From: Lachnospiraceae bacterium
GTDB lineage: Bacteria; Bacillota_A; Clostridia; Lachnospirales; Lachnospiraceae
DNA length: 33,768 bases
Reading direction: 5' to 3'
Assembly (NCBI GenBank): GCA_028694115.1
Contig: JAQUUB010000044.1
Location: 1-33,768, forward strand
A model generated the notes under the pieces. It made no database searches, was not told where the DNA came from, and saw only the letters and a list, made by a program, of their open reading frames with translations. Of the stretch, positions 7,243-16,021 are shown in pieces. The translations under genes and the position numbers were made by a program. The first letter of the stretch is position 1, and each line of letters begins with the position of its first letter.

Positions 7243-7968
7243 CTACAATCTCTTCTCCAGTTCCATCTTCCGCTCCTTCCAATCAGGCATTAACATTGCC
7301 ACAAAATCATAAAACTTCTTAGAATGGTTCGGGTGTATGAAGTGCGTGAACTCATGCAACACAACATACTCTATACAGTTTCTTGGTGCTTCTATCAGCT
7401 TACTATTCAAAGTTATTACACCTCGTTTCGGCTGACAGGACCCCCACCTTGATGTCATATATCTAACTTTTACAATTGGATATTCCACATCATATTTTTT
7501 GAATATCTGGTAGATTTCTCTGCTAATCTGATTAAATGTACCAGTTTGCATTTCTTTTAACCAATTATTCATTAAGTTCTCTTTACGCTTTTGATTTTCT
7601 TTATTTCTTAAAGTAAGAAATATAAACACGCCATCCGTTGTTACTGATTCCTGCTTCCCCTGGATAACTTTTAACCGTAAGCTTTTTCCTAATATATCAA
7701 AACTTTCACCGCTTACATATTGCCTTGGAGCAAATGATACATACTTACGGTTTTCCTCATATTTGTCTAGCGCTCGTATTATGTATTCCTGCTTTTCTTT
7801 GACAAAATAATCAATGAACTCAACTGGTACACTTTCACTAGCTGATACAAATACTTGACCATCCGGCTTTACACGTAAATTAATATTCTTTACCTGTTTT
7901 CGTGTGAGCTGATATTCTAATACTCTTTGCTCACACCGAACATTTCTTATTTCTGTATTAGATATCAT
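7243..7968 (-). CDS. YgjP-type (DUF45 / M48-like) zinc metalloprotease linked to type I RM
   Basis: 241 residues, soluble. The zinc motif HEFTH lies about residue 205-209 (VLHEFTHFIHPNHSKKF), with the downstream HPNHSKKFY characteristic of the DUF45/WLM-related YgjP family; RWGSCQPKRGVITLN precedes it, as usual. Genes of this family often sit directly after hsdR in type I restriction-modification operons, and the role there is not established. The start overlaps the hsdR stop (TGATG), so the two are translationally coupled. Regulated proteolysis of restriction subunits is a possible job, but that is speculation. Confidence 0.85.
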   Translation of the reverse strand: MISNTEIRNVRCEQRVLEYQLTRKQVKNINLRVKPDGQVFVSASESVPVEFIDYFVKEKQEYIIRALDKYEENRKYVSFAPRQYVSGESFDILGKSLRLKVIQGKQESVTTDGVFIFLTLRNKENQKRKENLMNNWLKEMQTGTFNQISREIYQIFKKYDVEYPIVKVRYMTSRWGSCQPKRGVITLNSKLIEAPRNCIEYVVLHEFTHFIHPNHSKKFYDFVAMLMPDWKERKMELEKRL

Positions 7969-10900
7969 CAGCTTTTAAATCTCCTTAATGCCGTTGTTTT
8001 AACATTCTCAATGATTTTATCAATCACATCATACGTTAATTTGAATTTTCCTGCGCACTCATACTCATAGAACAGATCATCCATATCTTGTGCTATTCTG
8101 TCATGAATTGTCTTGTTATTTGTCCAATCCACTCTGCTATGCTTTTCAATGATATTTGTTATTTGTATTGCAATGTCTGCGATCAATTCTTGCTTTGTTG
8201 GCTTAGTACCAGCTTCATATGTCGATTCTTCCGCTACTAAATATGCATTCTTAGGATTATCAATCTCATCATTTAATATTGCTCCTACTACACCATAAAA
8301 TGCCTGTGCATGAACATTATTCTTTAGCTTTTCTGGGTATTTTACATCCGTAACACCGGATGCATAATCAGCCATAATCGAACGCATTTTTTCCAGGTAT
8401 TCGGCATCCGTAATTATCTTTTCTTTATACTGCTGCAGCGTATCTTTAATTCTTTTTGAAAAACTATCATAATAAGCTGGATTTTCATCATACTTCTCAC
8501 TGATGCTCTTCGTCATCTTCGACTGAATAGCATCCGCTTTTGATCGCAGAGTTCCAAGCTCATCTAATTCTTTTTCAAAATCAGACCGATTTAGGATGTC
8601 TATTGGAGCTGTAATTTGCTTTAACCCAACCACAGACAAATGATTATCTAAAAGGTTCTGCATCAATGGTTCATATTCACTATTATCAATAGAATCGCAA
8701 TATCGAATCTTAACCGAACGTCTAACCTTTGAATAAAATATAAATGCATCCTGGTAACGTTTTCTTTCTTCTTTTGGTATATCTTGATATGCAATTTCTG
8801 AATTTAAGACGATAGACAGATTCTTTCCTAATTCACAAAGTAAATTATAAAACTCTTTTCGCTTCTTATCGTCTGCTAAAAACACTTCAACTTCTTCTGT
8901 ATCACTCTTATTGTTAATTGATACAAACAAATCATCAAGTCTTGAATAAGCTTGTCTCAATTTGCCAACTACAGTAATTACATCTACAATGGCACCTTGT
9001 AAATCTCCTGCTTCAAAGTTTTCTAATCCAGCACCGCTATACATATTCATTGCATCATCGAGCTTTTGAATCAAACCTCTGTAATCTACAATCAAACCAT
9101 AGTCCTTGCCATCTGCCAAACGGTTTGTTCTTGCAATAGCTTGTAACAATCCATGTTCTTTTAATTCTTTATCAATATAAAGCACTTGGCATACTGGCGC
9201 ATCAAATCCAGTTAGCAACTTACTACACACAATCAGTATATCGATATCACCATCAACAAAACGATTTTTCACTGAGTCTTCGTAAGAATCTCCATCACCA
9301 TACTTTTTCATCATTTTATTCCAGTATGCAATCACTCTATTATCTGTTGATTCATCAATGTCAGTTACACTTTCCCGCATATCTGGAGGAGAAATACATA
9401 CTTCGCATTTTAGATCTCCAAACTGTTCAAAACAAGTCAAATAAGAAACAGCATCTCTTTTTCTATTTGTAGCAAGGATTGCCTTAAATCCAGTTTCTTT
9501 GTATCCTTCAACAAAATGATTATTTATATCAAGTGCGATTCTTTTTATTCGTGCTTCTGTGGAACCAAGATGCTTCATGCTGCTCCACTTTTTCTTTAAG
9601 TCAATCTTTTGTTTATCATTTAATTTCTTTGTGGTCTGCTCAAACCACAAGTCAATATTAGCTTCATCTACTGCCTGTTCAACAAATCTGCCTTCGTATA
9701 TTAATGGAACAATGGCTCGATCCTCCACACCATCTTTGATGGTATACTTATGAATCAATTTACCAAACTTGGTCATGGTATTTTTTTCACTTTTCATAAG
9801 AGGTGTTCCAGTGAATCCAATATAGCAAGCATTTGGAAATACAACTCGCATCTTTGTAGATAGTTCACCATAATTTGAACGATGACTTTCATCTACCAAT
9901 ATAAAGATATCTTTACCAAGAGACTTCAATCCGCTATTTTCAACTGTATTAAACTTGTTAATAATAGTTGTAATAATATCTGCTTTTCCTTCATCAATTA
10001 AGCCAATTAGATTTTTACCGCTAGTAGCCCTTGCCGGTCTACATCTTGTATGGGTAAATGTCTTAGCAATCTGTTTATCCAACTCTTTTCGGTCCGTTAC
10101 AATAACTACCTTTGGTTCTAATTTTGCCATCTCTAATAAAATATACTTTGCAAGCATAACCATTGTAAGTGATTTCCCTGAACCTTGTGTATGCCAGATC
10201 ACACCACTTTGACGATTCCCCTGTATATCATTTGTGTTGATTGTTTTAATAATTTCCTTGATTGCAAAATATTGCTGATATCTACAGATTTTCTTCACAT
10301 TGGCATCATATACCACAAAATATTTTGTCAGTTCCATTAAGCGTTCTTTAGAAAATAGAGCAATAATATTTTCATCCTGAACTGTTGGTTGCCTATCATA
10401 AATACACTCTGCAATCTTTCCCTCTAAAAATTCTTGATTTTCTTCTTTCCATACACTCCAGAACTTCTTTGGTGTACCTGCTGTTGCATATTTTACGGAA
10501 TTCTTATTGGTTGCCATAACAATCTGTGCGAACTTGAATAACTGAGGTATATAATCGGCCTGTTCATTCCGCAAAGTTTGCTCTACACCTTGCTCTACCG
10601 TAATATGTGGAGCTTTACATTCAATCACTGAGAATGGAATTCCATTCACAAAGAGTACAATGTCAGGTCTTGCATTATGTTCACCATCATGGCTATCTAC
10701 TGAATATTCCTCTGTTACATGAAAGATATTATTTTCAATATGATTCCAATCAATATATTTCAAATCAAAGCTAAGAACCTTTCCCCCACCAACAGTTTCA
10801 GGGTAACTTTTCCCAAGCATTAATGCATCAAATATTTTTTCGCTAGTTTTTATTAACCCATCTGTCAATGGTTCATCTAAATCATCAATAGCCCTTTCAA

Positions 10901-11117
10901 TATTTGCAGAAGAAAATTCCTGCTCAATACCACCAAATTCAAAACGATTTAATTTGCGGAGTTGATTTCGTAAAATTCCTTTCAACAAAACCTGATACTT
11001 ACTTCCACGTTGTACCATGCAGTCTTCTGGTGATATATAGGTGTATTCTAACTGCTTTAATAAATCTATTGCAGGACATTTACTTATGTTATCTTCCAGG
11101 TATAAATTACTATCCAT
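7968..11117 (-). CDS. hsdR: Type I restriction enzyme, R subunit
   Basis: 1049 residues, normal length. The N-terminal nuclease has Pro151-Asp152 and Glu166-x-Lys168 (PD-(D/E)xK; ARPDIVLF...VIECKAP). The SF2 translocase follows: Walker A QGSGKS (311-316), DESH box (409-412), the GFTGTPL motif III, and the late TGFDAP and QAIARTNR motifs. The C-terminal helical part would contact the methylase. It cuts DNA lacking the HsdMS methylation after ATP-driven translocation. The start has GGAGGTGA just upstream. It follows the 57-residue ORF after a 91-bp gap containing a hairpin. Confidence 0.96.
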   Translation of the reverse strand: MDSNLYLEDNISKCPAIDLLKQLEYTYISPEDCMVQRGSKYQVLLKGILRNQLRKLNRFEFGGIEQEFSSANIERAIDDLDEPLTDGLIKTSEKIFDALMLGKSYPETVGGGKVLSFDLKYIDWNHIENNIFHVTEEYSVDSHDGEHNARPDIVLFVNGIPFSVIECKAPHITVEQGVEQTLRNEQADYIPQLFKFAQIVMATNKNSVKYATAGTPKKFWSVWKEENQEFLEGKIAECIYDRQPTVQDENIIALFSKERLMELTKYFVVYDANVKKICRYQQYFAIKEIIKTINTNDIQGNRQSGVIWHTQGSGKSLTMVMLAKYILLEMAKLEPKVVIVTDRKELDKQIAKTFTHTRCRPARATSGKNLIGLIDEGKADIITTIINKFNTVENSGLKSLGKDIFILVDESHRSNYGELSTKMRVVFPNACYIGFTGTPLMKSEKNTMTKFGKLIHKYTIKDGVEDRAIVPLIYEGRFVEQAVDEANIDLWFEQTTKKLNDKQKIDLKKKWSSMKHLGSTEARIKRIALDINNHFVEGYKETGFKAILATNRKRDAVSYLTCFEQFGDLKCEVCISPPDMRESVTDIDESTDNRVIAYWNKMMKKYGDGDSYEDSVKNRFVDGDIDILIVCSKLLTGFDAPVCQVLYIDKELKEHGLLQAIARTNRLADGKDYGLIVDYRGLIQKLDDAMNMYSGAGLENFEAGDLQGAIVDVITVVGKLRQAYSRLDDLFVSINNKSDTEEVEVFLADDKKRKEFYNLLCELGKNLSIVLNSEIAYQDIPKEERKRYQDAFIFYSKVRRSVKIRYCDSIDNSEYEPLMQNLLDNHLSVVGLKQITAPIDILNRSDFEKELDELGTLRSKADAIQSKMTKSISEKYDENPAYYDSFSKRIKDTLQQYKEKIITDAEYLEKMRSIMADYASGVTDVKYPEKLKNNVHAQAFYGVVGAILNDEIDNPKNAYLVAEESTYEAGTKPTKQELIADIAIQITNIIEKHSRVDWTNNKTIHDRIAQDMDDLFYEYECAGKFKLTYDVIDKIIENVKTTALRRFKS

Positions 11118-11155
11118 TGTCTCACCTCCATATGAGGATAATATCTATTTTATTT

Positions 11156-11184
11156 GTCACCCGACTCATTCTGAATCGGATGAC
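11156..11184 (-). promoter_or_regulatory. Intercistronic hairpin before hsdR
   Basis: A 12-bp stem with a five-base loop lies between the 57-residue ORF and hsdR. Its two irregular pairs are G-U when read as the minus-strand RNA and A-C on the other strand, so the structure fits the operon transcript. There is no U-run after it, so it may be an RNA-processing or stability element that separates hsdR expression from the methylase genes. Confidence 0.5.
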
Positions 11185-11208
11185 ATTCTGTCTTTTGTAA
11201 ACCATTAA

Positions 11209-11382
11209 CTATTTCTCTTTTGTTACACCTTTAAAAGGTGTTCCGTCTTGTTTCACATCCATAAATCTTCCAGTATCAGAATCTCTTTTTACCCATTGCT
11301 CGGTTTTTGGATTATATGTTTGTGAACGGTCTGTAACAGCACCATTTCTGTGCCCATCACCTGCGACTCCATTTTTAGCCAT
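11209..11382 (-). CDS. Small conserved-looking protein between hsdS and hsdR
   Basis: 57 residues, starting ATG at 11382, with GGAGG inside the end of hsdS and one base separating the two genes. The sequence is hydrophilic, with Gly/Asn-rich start and a TYNPKTEQWVKRDSDTGRFMDVK core. Short proteins with this core occur beside type I restriction genes as far as I recall, but no function is known to me. The tight spacing and good ribosome binding site argue that it is a real gene. Confidence 0.7.
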   Translation of the reverse strand: MAKNGVAGDGHRNGAVTDRSQTYNPKTEQWVKRDSDTGRFMDVKQDGTPFKGVTKEK

Positions 11383-11383
11383 A

Positions 11384-12667
11384 TTATTCTTCGCCTCCTT
11401 TTTGATTCACTCTAACAATACCAGTTAAAAGCAATTGCATCATTGCTTTCTTTTCAAGTTTTATTTGCTCAAATTGTTGTTCTAGTAGTTCTATTTCTTT
11501 ATCTGCCTGAGATAAAATTTGGGAAATAGCTTTTTGTTCTTCTAAACCTGGTAGTTCAACCTCAAAATTTAAAAAATCATATGGAGATACTGCCATTCTT
11601 TCATATACTGTTCCTTCTTCATATTTTCTCACAGCATTTATAAAATCCCACCTCATTAAGAATTGTGATATAAATTCAATATCATAGTTTCTATTCACCT
11701 CGAAAGTAACATAAATTGGTGAAAATATAGCATTCCCAAATGTATTTCTACAAATAACTCCAAATTTCAAATTTGCCGGATTATAACATATATCATTTAG
11801 AAATGTTACTTTATATTCTTTGTCCTCATTTTTAACTAAATGATCTCTATCATATCTCTGACTTTTATCGTATATTCCTTCTGTTGAAAGAGTTACATGG
11901 GGATATTGTTCTCCCTTTTGTGCATACAATTTTCTTTCTTTCAAGACATGACTTAGTTTAATTTTCTTCCACTCAAGACTAAAATTCTTTAATCTTTTTT
12001 TTCTAGTAAAAAATTGTTGCACATAAAATTTTTTTTGTAATTTCTTCTGTGAAATAAGCTTTGTATATAATTCTTGTTTTCGTTGATACAAATCAAGTGT
12101 TTTTACTATTTCAACTTGTTCTACTCGTTTTGGTATGCACATATTTGAAGCAAAAAAATCATCTACAGCAATATTTAGCAACCCATGATTTCTTGCTCCT
12201 TCCTGAGCAAATGCATTTATTTCTTTATTAAGCATTCCGTAATCAAAATAATACTTATAGTATAATTCATATACCTCATTATTGATTTTAGAAAAACATA
12301 TATATAAGGGCGACACAATACCCTTGTCATAATATTTCAACTGCTTAATTGCACCATATGGGTATCCATTAGAGTAACTTTTGTTATATGCAAACTCTCC
12401 TTTTTTCAGCAAATAATAATTGCTCTTATCTTCACTTGCTACTGATTTAGTGAAAAATTCCTCTTGGGAAATCAATCCATTTTGTGCTGATATCGTCAAT
12501 ACGTTATCATTATTTTCTTTATTTTTCCTATTAACCCTCTTGAATTTTGTACTTAGTTTACACTCTTCCCACTTTTCAGGGAATATCCCGTTCTTTGTAC
12601 CCTTATATCCTTTAGGGATCTCTCCTCTTTTTATCATCTCAATACGTTCTTTTATCTCTTTTCTCAA
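11384..12667 (-). CDS. hsdS: Type I RM specificity subunit with two target-recognition domains
   Basis: 427 residues, full length for HsdS. Two repeats of target-recognition domain plus coiled-coil spacer: the first about residues 25-215 (ending in the helical EIVKTLDLYQRKQELYTKL), the second about 225-410 (ending in EEQKAISQILSQADKEIELLEQQFEQ). It determines the bipartite DNA site recognised by the complex. The start overlaps the dinD stop by four bases. It is in frame and apparently intact. A second, single-TRD S-like gene lies upstream of hsdM, so the locus has two S-type genes. Confidence 0.93.
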   Translation of the reverse strand: MRKEIKERIEMIKRGEIPKGYKGTKNGIFPEKWEECKLSTKFKRVNRKNKENNDNVLTISAQNGLISQEEFFTKSVASEDKSNYYLLKKGEFAYNKSYSNGYPYGAIKQLKYYDKGIVSPLYICFSKINNEVYELYYKYYFDYGMLNKEINAFAQEGARNHGLLNIAVDDFFASNMCIPKRVEQVEIVKTLDLYQRKQELYTKLISQKKLQKKFYVQQFFTRKKRLKNFSLEWKKIKLSHVLKERKLYAQKGEQYPHVTLSTEGIYDKSQRYDRDHLVKNEDKEYKVTFLNDICYNPANLKFGVICRNTFGNAIFSPIYVTFEVNRNYDIEFISQFLMRWDFINAVRKYEEGTVYERMAVSPYDFLNFEVELPGLEEQKAISQILSQADKEIELLEQQFEQIKLEKKAMMQLLLTGIVRVNQKGGEE

Positions 12668-13518
12668 CTATTTTCACCTCCATTCTGTGACTTTTCTATC
12701 CTTTTTGCCTCTTCTTTTTCAATCTGTTTAATACTTTTATTTGGAGTTGGCAAGTCTTCAGGCATTGTTCCACCAAGTTCTACAATTGTCTGTCTTACTT
12801 TCTTACCAACTTCATAGTGTGCGTCCCCAGCTTCTTTTTTACCCTGAATATTTTCTCTTCGGAGTTTCTCATCTGTCTGTGTTGCACGAAATAGATTTGC
12901 TGCAAGTTCTGTACTCCCCATATGGTCTAGAATTTGCTGACTTTTTTTCAATCCTTTTCTTTCATGAATACCTTTCGCACCTAATCCGCCATAAAGCCCT
13001 TGATATCCTCTGTTTTGAAAAATTGCATAATCTTTTGAATCTTCTATTCCTGCATTTTTTGCTGCATCTGCCAAAGATTTATTATGAATTTTCATTTCAT
13101 TTCGGATAGCAAGTCTTTTCTGGTCTTCATCTAAGCTTTCATAATTTTCAATCAATTCCTGCTGTCTTGTTTTAACTGCAAAATAGGTTTGTCCTAATGC
13201 AATGACTGCTTTTCTTGAATCACCATTCATTACAATCAAATAACAAGCATATCTTGATAATTCATAATCCTGAATTTCCTTTTTCGCATTATTGGGCATC
13301 TCTATCGTTTTGCCGACCTCGGCAAAATGTTCTTCTATATCATTTCCACTTTTTTCACATGCAGTTTTAGCTCTTTCAATTGTTTCATTAAATCTTCTCC
13401 ATTGAGAATAATCTAAAGCTATCTGCAATTCTCTGGCATACCAAAATTCCTGTCCATTTTCATTGATATGCTTTATGAATTCAAAAGTCTGCTCATTATA
13501 ATTTACAATATCACTCAT
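12664..13518 (-). CDS. dinD: DinD-like protein within the type I RM operon
   Basis: 284 residues resembling DNA-damage-inducible protein D. The N-terminal half is the Bro-N-like fold (FWYARELQIALDYSQWRRFNETIERA), followed by the conserved RNRGYQGLYGGLGAKGIHERKGL-type region (about 167-190) and a C-terminal basic helical tail. E. coli DinD is SOS-controlled and modulates RecA filaments; whether this one does is unknown. It overlaps both neighbours, hsdM (13515) and hsdS (12667), by four bases, so it is produced with them. No LexA-type box was noticed before the operon. Confidence 0.88.
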   Translation of the reverse strand: MSDIVNYNEQTFEFIKHINENGQEFWYARELQIALDYSQWRRFNETIERAKTACEKSGNDIEEHFAEVGKTIEMPNNAKKEIQDYELSRYACYLIVMNGDSRKAVIALGQTYFAVKTRQQELIENYESLDEDQKRLAIRNEMKIHNKSLADAAKNAGIEDSKDYAIFQNRGYQGLYGGLGAKGIHERKGLKKSQQILDHMGSTELAANLFRATQTDEKLRRENIQGKKEAGDAHYEVGKKVRQTIVELGGTMPEDLPTPNKSIKQIEKEEAKRIEKSQNGGENS

Positions 13519-15044
13519 AAGCCCAACTCCTTTAGATATACATCCATTTGTGCTTGAACTTCTTTTAATTCTCGTTCAATATTGGCAATGTTGCAACGCA
13601 CTTCATCAATATTTACCATTTCCTCTTCTTCAAATGTATCTACGTAACGAGGGATATTTAAATTAAAATCATTTTCCTTAATTTCATCAAAAGTAGCAAC
13701 ATATGAGTATTTATCCACTGCTTCATAAGCTTTATAAGTTGATACTATTTTTTCAATATCTAAATCTCTTAATAAATTTTGATTCTTTCCTTTTTCAAAA
13801 TTACCGTCACCACTTGCATCTATAAATAAAACATCCCTGCGTTTACGATTTTTCTTAAAAATTAGTACACATGCTGGGATTGATGTCCCATAAAATAAGT
13901 TAGCAGGTAAACCAATAACTGCATCTAATAAATTAAATTCTATTATCTGTTGTCTTATTCTACCTTCAGATGCACCTCTAAATAAAACTCCATGAGGTAA
14001 TACTACGCCCATTCTTCCATTATCTGCATCTAAACTATTTAACATATGAAGAACGAATGCGTAATCTCCTTTACTTGATGGTGGAACTCCCCAATCAAAT
14101 CTATGATATATATCTAAATCAGCTGACATCTTAGATTTCTTTTTATCATCCGCTGTATCTGGCAAAAATCCACTATCCCATTTATCTAAACTAAATGGTG
14201 GATTTGCAACTACTACCTGGAATTTCATCAGCTTATCGTCCTCAATGTTCTGTGGATTAGCTAATGTATCTCCTTGCCATATTTTTGCATCATCTATTCC
14301 ATGCAAGAACATGTTCATACTGCATAATGCCCAAGTCTGCATATTTTTTTCCTGTCCATAAATTGCAACCTTATTGGTATGTGCCTGATGATATGCTTTT
14401 AATAATAATCCACCACTTCCGCACGTAGGATCATAAATCCTATCGTTTTCTTGTGGATCTACTAAAGTTGCAACCAACTTAGATACTTGACTCGGTGTAA
14501 AAAATTCTCCGCCCTTTTTGCCTGCATCCGAAGCAAAATTTGCAATCATATATTCATATGCATCACCAATAATATCATTACTCTCCAATACTGATGGTCT
14601 TAAATCAAGCGAAGAAAAATCTTCTAATACATTTTTTAAGGTAGCATTTTTCTCTTTCTTTTCTCCAAAATCTACCGTTGAATTAAAGTCAATTGCACGA
14701 AATACATTGCGTAACTTTCCACTATTATGTTCTTCAATATTATTAAGTGCTATATTAATCATCTGACCAATTTCTGAATCCGCTCTACTAGAATATAGAT
14801 AATCAAATGTTGAGTCATTATCAAGTATAAATGATTCTCTGCTCATTGCTCTCTCTACTCTTCGCTCATCACCATCATACTGTTTCATAAACTTTTCTTT
14901 TGTCTCTGTACATACATCACTTAAATACTTTACAAATAACATTGACAAAATATAATCCTTATATCTTGAACTATCTATTTTTCCTCTAAAGCTATCACAA
15001 GCTTTCCATAATACTCTTTCAATATCACTTTTAGTTGTCTTCAT
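13515..15044 (-). CDS. hsdM: Type I RM adenine methyltransferase, M subunit
   Basis: 509 residues, normal length. N-terminal helical HsdM_N domain (about 5-150), then the N6-adenine methylase core with SAM-binding motif I DPTCGSGG (205-212) and catalytic motif IV NPPF (281-284). It forms M2S with the specificity subunit, and with HsdR the restriction complex. The start at 15044 overlaps the preceding half-hsdS gene by 14 bp, with an AGGAG-type box upstream. It lies in an uninterrupted minus-strand operon. Confidence 0.96.
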   Translation of the reverse strand: MKTTKSDIERVLWKACDSFRGKIDSSRYKDYILSMLFVKYLSDVCTETKEKFMKQYDGDERRVERAMSRESFILDNDSTFDYLYSSRADSEIGQMINIALNNIEEHNSGKLRNVFRAIDFNSTVDFGEKKEKNATLKNVLEDFSSLDLRPSVLESNDIIGDAYEYMIANFASDAGKKGGEFFTPSQVSKLVATLVDPQENDRIYDPTCGSGGLLLKAYHQAHTNKVAIYGQEKNMQTWALCSMNMFLHGIDDAKIWQGDTLANPQNIEDDKLMKFQVVVANPPFSLDKWDSGFLPDTADDKKKSKMSADLDIYHRFDWGVPPSSKGDYAFVLHMLNSLDADNGRMGVVLPHGVLFRGASEGRIRQQIIEFNLLDAVIGLPANLFYGTSIPACVLIFKKNRKRRDVLFIDASGDGNFEKGKNQNLLRDLDIEKIVSTYKAYEAVDKYSYVATFDEIKENDFNLNIPRYVDTFEEEEMVNIDEVRCNIANIERELKEVQAQMDVYLKELGL

Positions 15045-15633
15045 TTTTTCTTCTCCTCATTTCCTTCTGTGCTTTATCAATCGCCTCTTTATAATACAAC
15101 TCTTTCTGTCCTATTAAACGGTCTAGCAGGTGAATTTCTTTTTTTGCAAGCAAATTCAATTCTGAAATTTTTCGTTGTTCATCTAATGTTAATAATTCAA
15201 TTTCCATTTCTGCATAAGACGATGGCTTTACTGTTCCTATCATTATACTGCTAACATTTTGCAAAATTGATGCCTTTACTTTTTCAGTATTTAGCAACCA
15301 ATACAAATACTCTGGTAATATTTTTTTACCTCTTGTCCTTATTACAACAAAATGAGACGGTATGACCATACCAGCAAAATCTTCATCAATAAGTACCGCA
15401 GTATATGGTGTTGTTAGCCTGACAATAACATCTCCAGGTTGGGTTAGATATTCAGCTTTTAATCTTTCATTTGCGCAAAATTCTTCTAAGTTATTCTCAT
15501 CAATATATCCTTTAGAATCAATTGCTTTCAGATTCAACTGCCTGTACTTTGCTATTTCATCAGAAGGGTGTTTCGCTTGCTTTCTTGCAAGAACTAATCC
15601 AGTTTTGACCGAAACTAATTCATCTAATCTCAA
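15031..15633 (-). CDS. Single-TRD HsdS-like protein upstream of hsdM
   Basis: About 200 residues, half the length of a normal HsdS: one target-recognition domain (LDELVSVKTGLVLARKQAKH...) and one coiled-coil region (LTLDEQRKISELNLLAKKEIHLLDRLI). The frame runs upstream to ATG 15648, but GGGAGG lies seven bases before an in-frame TTG at 15633 and the ATG has no box, so TTG is preferred. It is not a visible truncation: both ends are clean, and it overlaps hsdM by 14 bp. Half-size S proteins can work as dimers; here it could give a second specificity or act as a regulator. Confidence 0.8.
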   Translation of the reverse strand: MRLDELVSVKTGLVLARKQAKHPSDEIAKYRQLNLKAIDSKGYIDENNLEEFCANERLKAEYLTQPGDVIVRLTTPYTAVLIDEDFAGMVIPSHFVVIRTRGKKILPEYLYWLLNTEKVKASILQNVSSIMIGTVKPSSYAEMEIELLTLDEQRKISELNLLAKKEIHLLDRLIGQKELYYKEAIDKAQKEMRRRKNEDN

Positions 15634-15660
15634 TCTATTTCCTCCCATTCTTGGAATTTA

Positions 15661-15690
15661 GAGAAAACGGAACCATCCAGACGTTTTCTC
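15661..15690 (-). promoter_or_regulatory. Hairpin displaying an anti-leader loop, before half-hsdS
   Basis: On the operon strand an eight-base-pair stem (GAGAAAAC/GTTTTCTC) closes a 14-base loop that contains GGATGGTTCC. That decamer is the exact complement of GGAACCATCC in the leader of the same transcript (15896-15905) and is identical to a stretch of the antisense RNA described below. On the plus strand the hairpin is followed by TTTTT and could also act as a terminator for transcription from the left. Confidence 0.55.
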
Positions 15691-15697
15691 TTTTTAA

Positions 15698-15820
15698 TTA
15701 TTTCTTCTTAATTGGTATTTTGAAAAGTTTACCGTTTTTTGGATATATTCTTACACCATTCTTGGTAATATAAGGTCTAAAAATATAGTCTACTTCTTCG
15801 TCTTTTTCTTTCTTTTCCAT
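15698..15820 (-). CDS. 40-residue basic protein, first gene of the RM operon
   Basis: 40 residues, too short for most gene finders: acidic/lysine start (MEKKEKDEEVDYIFRPYI) and a basic end (KLFKIPIKKK). AAAGGAG lies six to seven bases upstream of ATG 15820. The start codon is inside an 11-bp perfect stem with sequence 22 bases upstream, so translation is probably gated by RNA structure. It lies between a strong promoter and the half-hsdS gene. I do not know its function; it may be a small regulator or a leader peptide. Confidence 0.6.
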   Translation of the reverse strand: MEKKEKDEEVDYIFRPYITKNGVRIYPKNGKLFKIPIKKK

Positions 15821-15859
15821 AGATTTCTCCTTTCTATTTATAATGATTGAAATCTATGG
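15817..15859 (-). promoter_or_regulatory. Start-codon-sequestering stem
   Basis: CCATAGATTTC (15849-15859 on the minus strand) pairs perfectly with GAAATCTATGG (15817-15827), which contains the ATG of the 40-residue ORF; the ribosome binding site is at the edge of the 21-base loop. An RNA with this stem would hide the start of the first gene in the restriction operon. Confidence 0.65.
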
Positions 15860-15876
15860 ACCGATTATGCTATAAT
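15847..15876 (+). promoter_or_regulatory. Promoter of the antisense RNA
   Basis: On the plus strand TTGAAA (15847-15852), an 18-bp spacer, then TATAAT (15871-15876) preceded by TG one base before (extended -10). No ORF follows; a terminator lies about 80 bp downstream. Confidence 0.7.
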
Positions 15877-15882
15877 GAATCT

Positions 15883-15961
15883 ACTAAGAATTCGTGGATG
15901 GTTCCATATCGATTCACAGATTATTTGAACTATGAAGTTGCCGCTTCGTAGTTCTTTTTTT
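15883..15961 (+). ncRNA. Antisense small RNA in the RM operon leader
   Basis: A predicted RNA of about 79 nt between a plus-strand promoter (15847-15876) and a rho-independent terminator (11-bp stem 15927-15937 with 15944-15954, six-base loop, seven T residues at 15955-15961). The only irregular pair in the stem is U-G in this RNA but C-A in the opposite strand, which supports the plus strand as the functional one. It is wholly complementary to the leader of the minus-strand restriction operon (transcription start near 16015). It contains GGATGGTTCC, also shown in the loop at 15661-15690. Likely a cis-acting regulator of restriction expression. Ends are inferred. Confidence 0.65.
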
Positions 15962-16021
15962 GTTATGTGCCAAATATGACGGCAAACATTCAAAAAAATA
16001 GGCCTTTTCAAGCTTGTTTAC

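Noticed and set aside
15031..15648. Half-size hsdS as a pseudogene
   Set aside because: Both ends are clean, it has a plausible TTG start with a strong ribosome site and overlaps hsdM; no leftover second half was found nearby.
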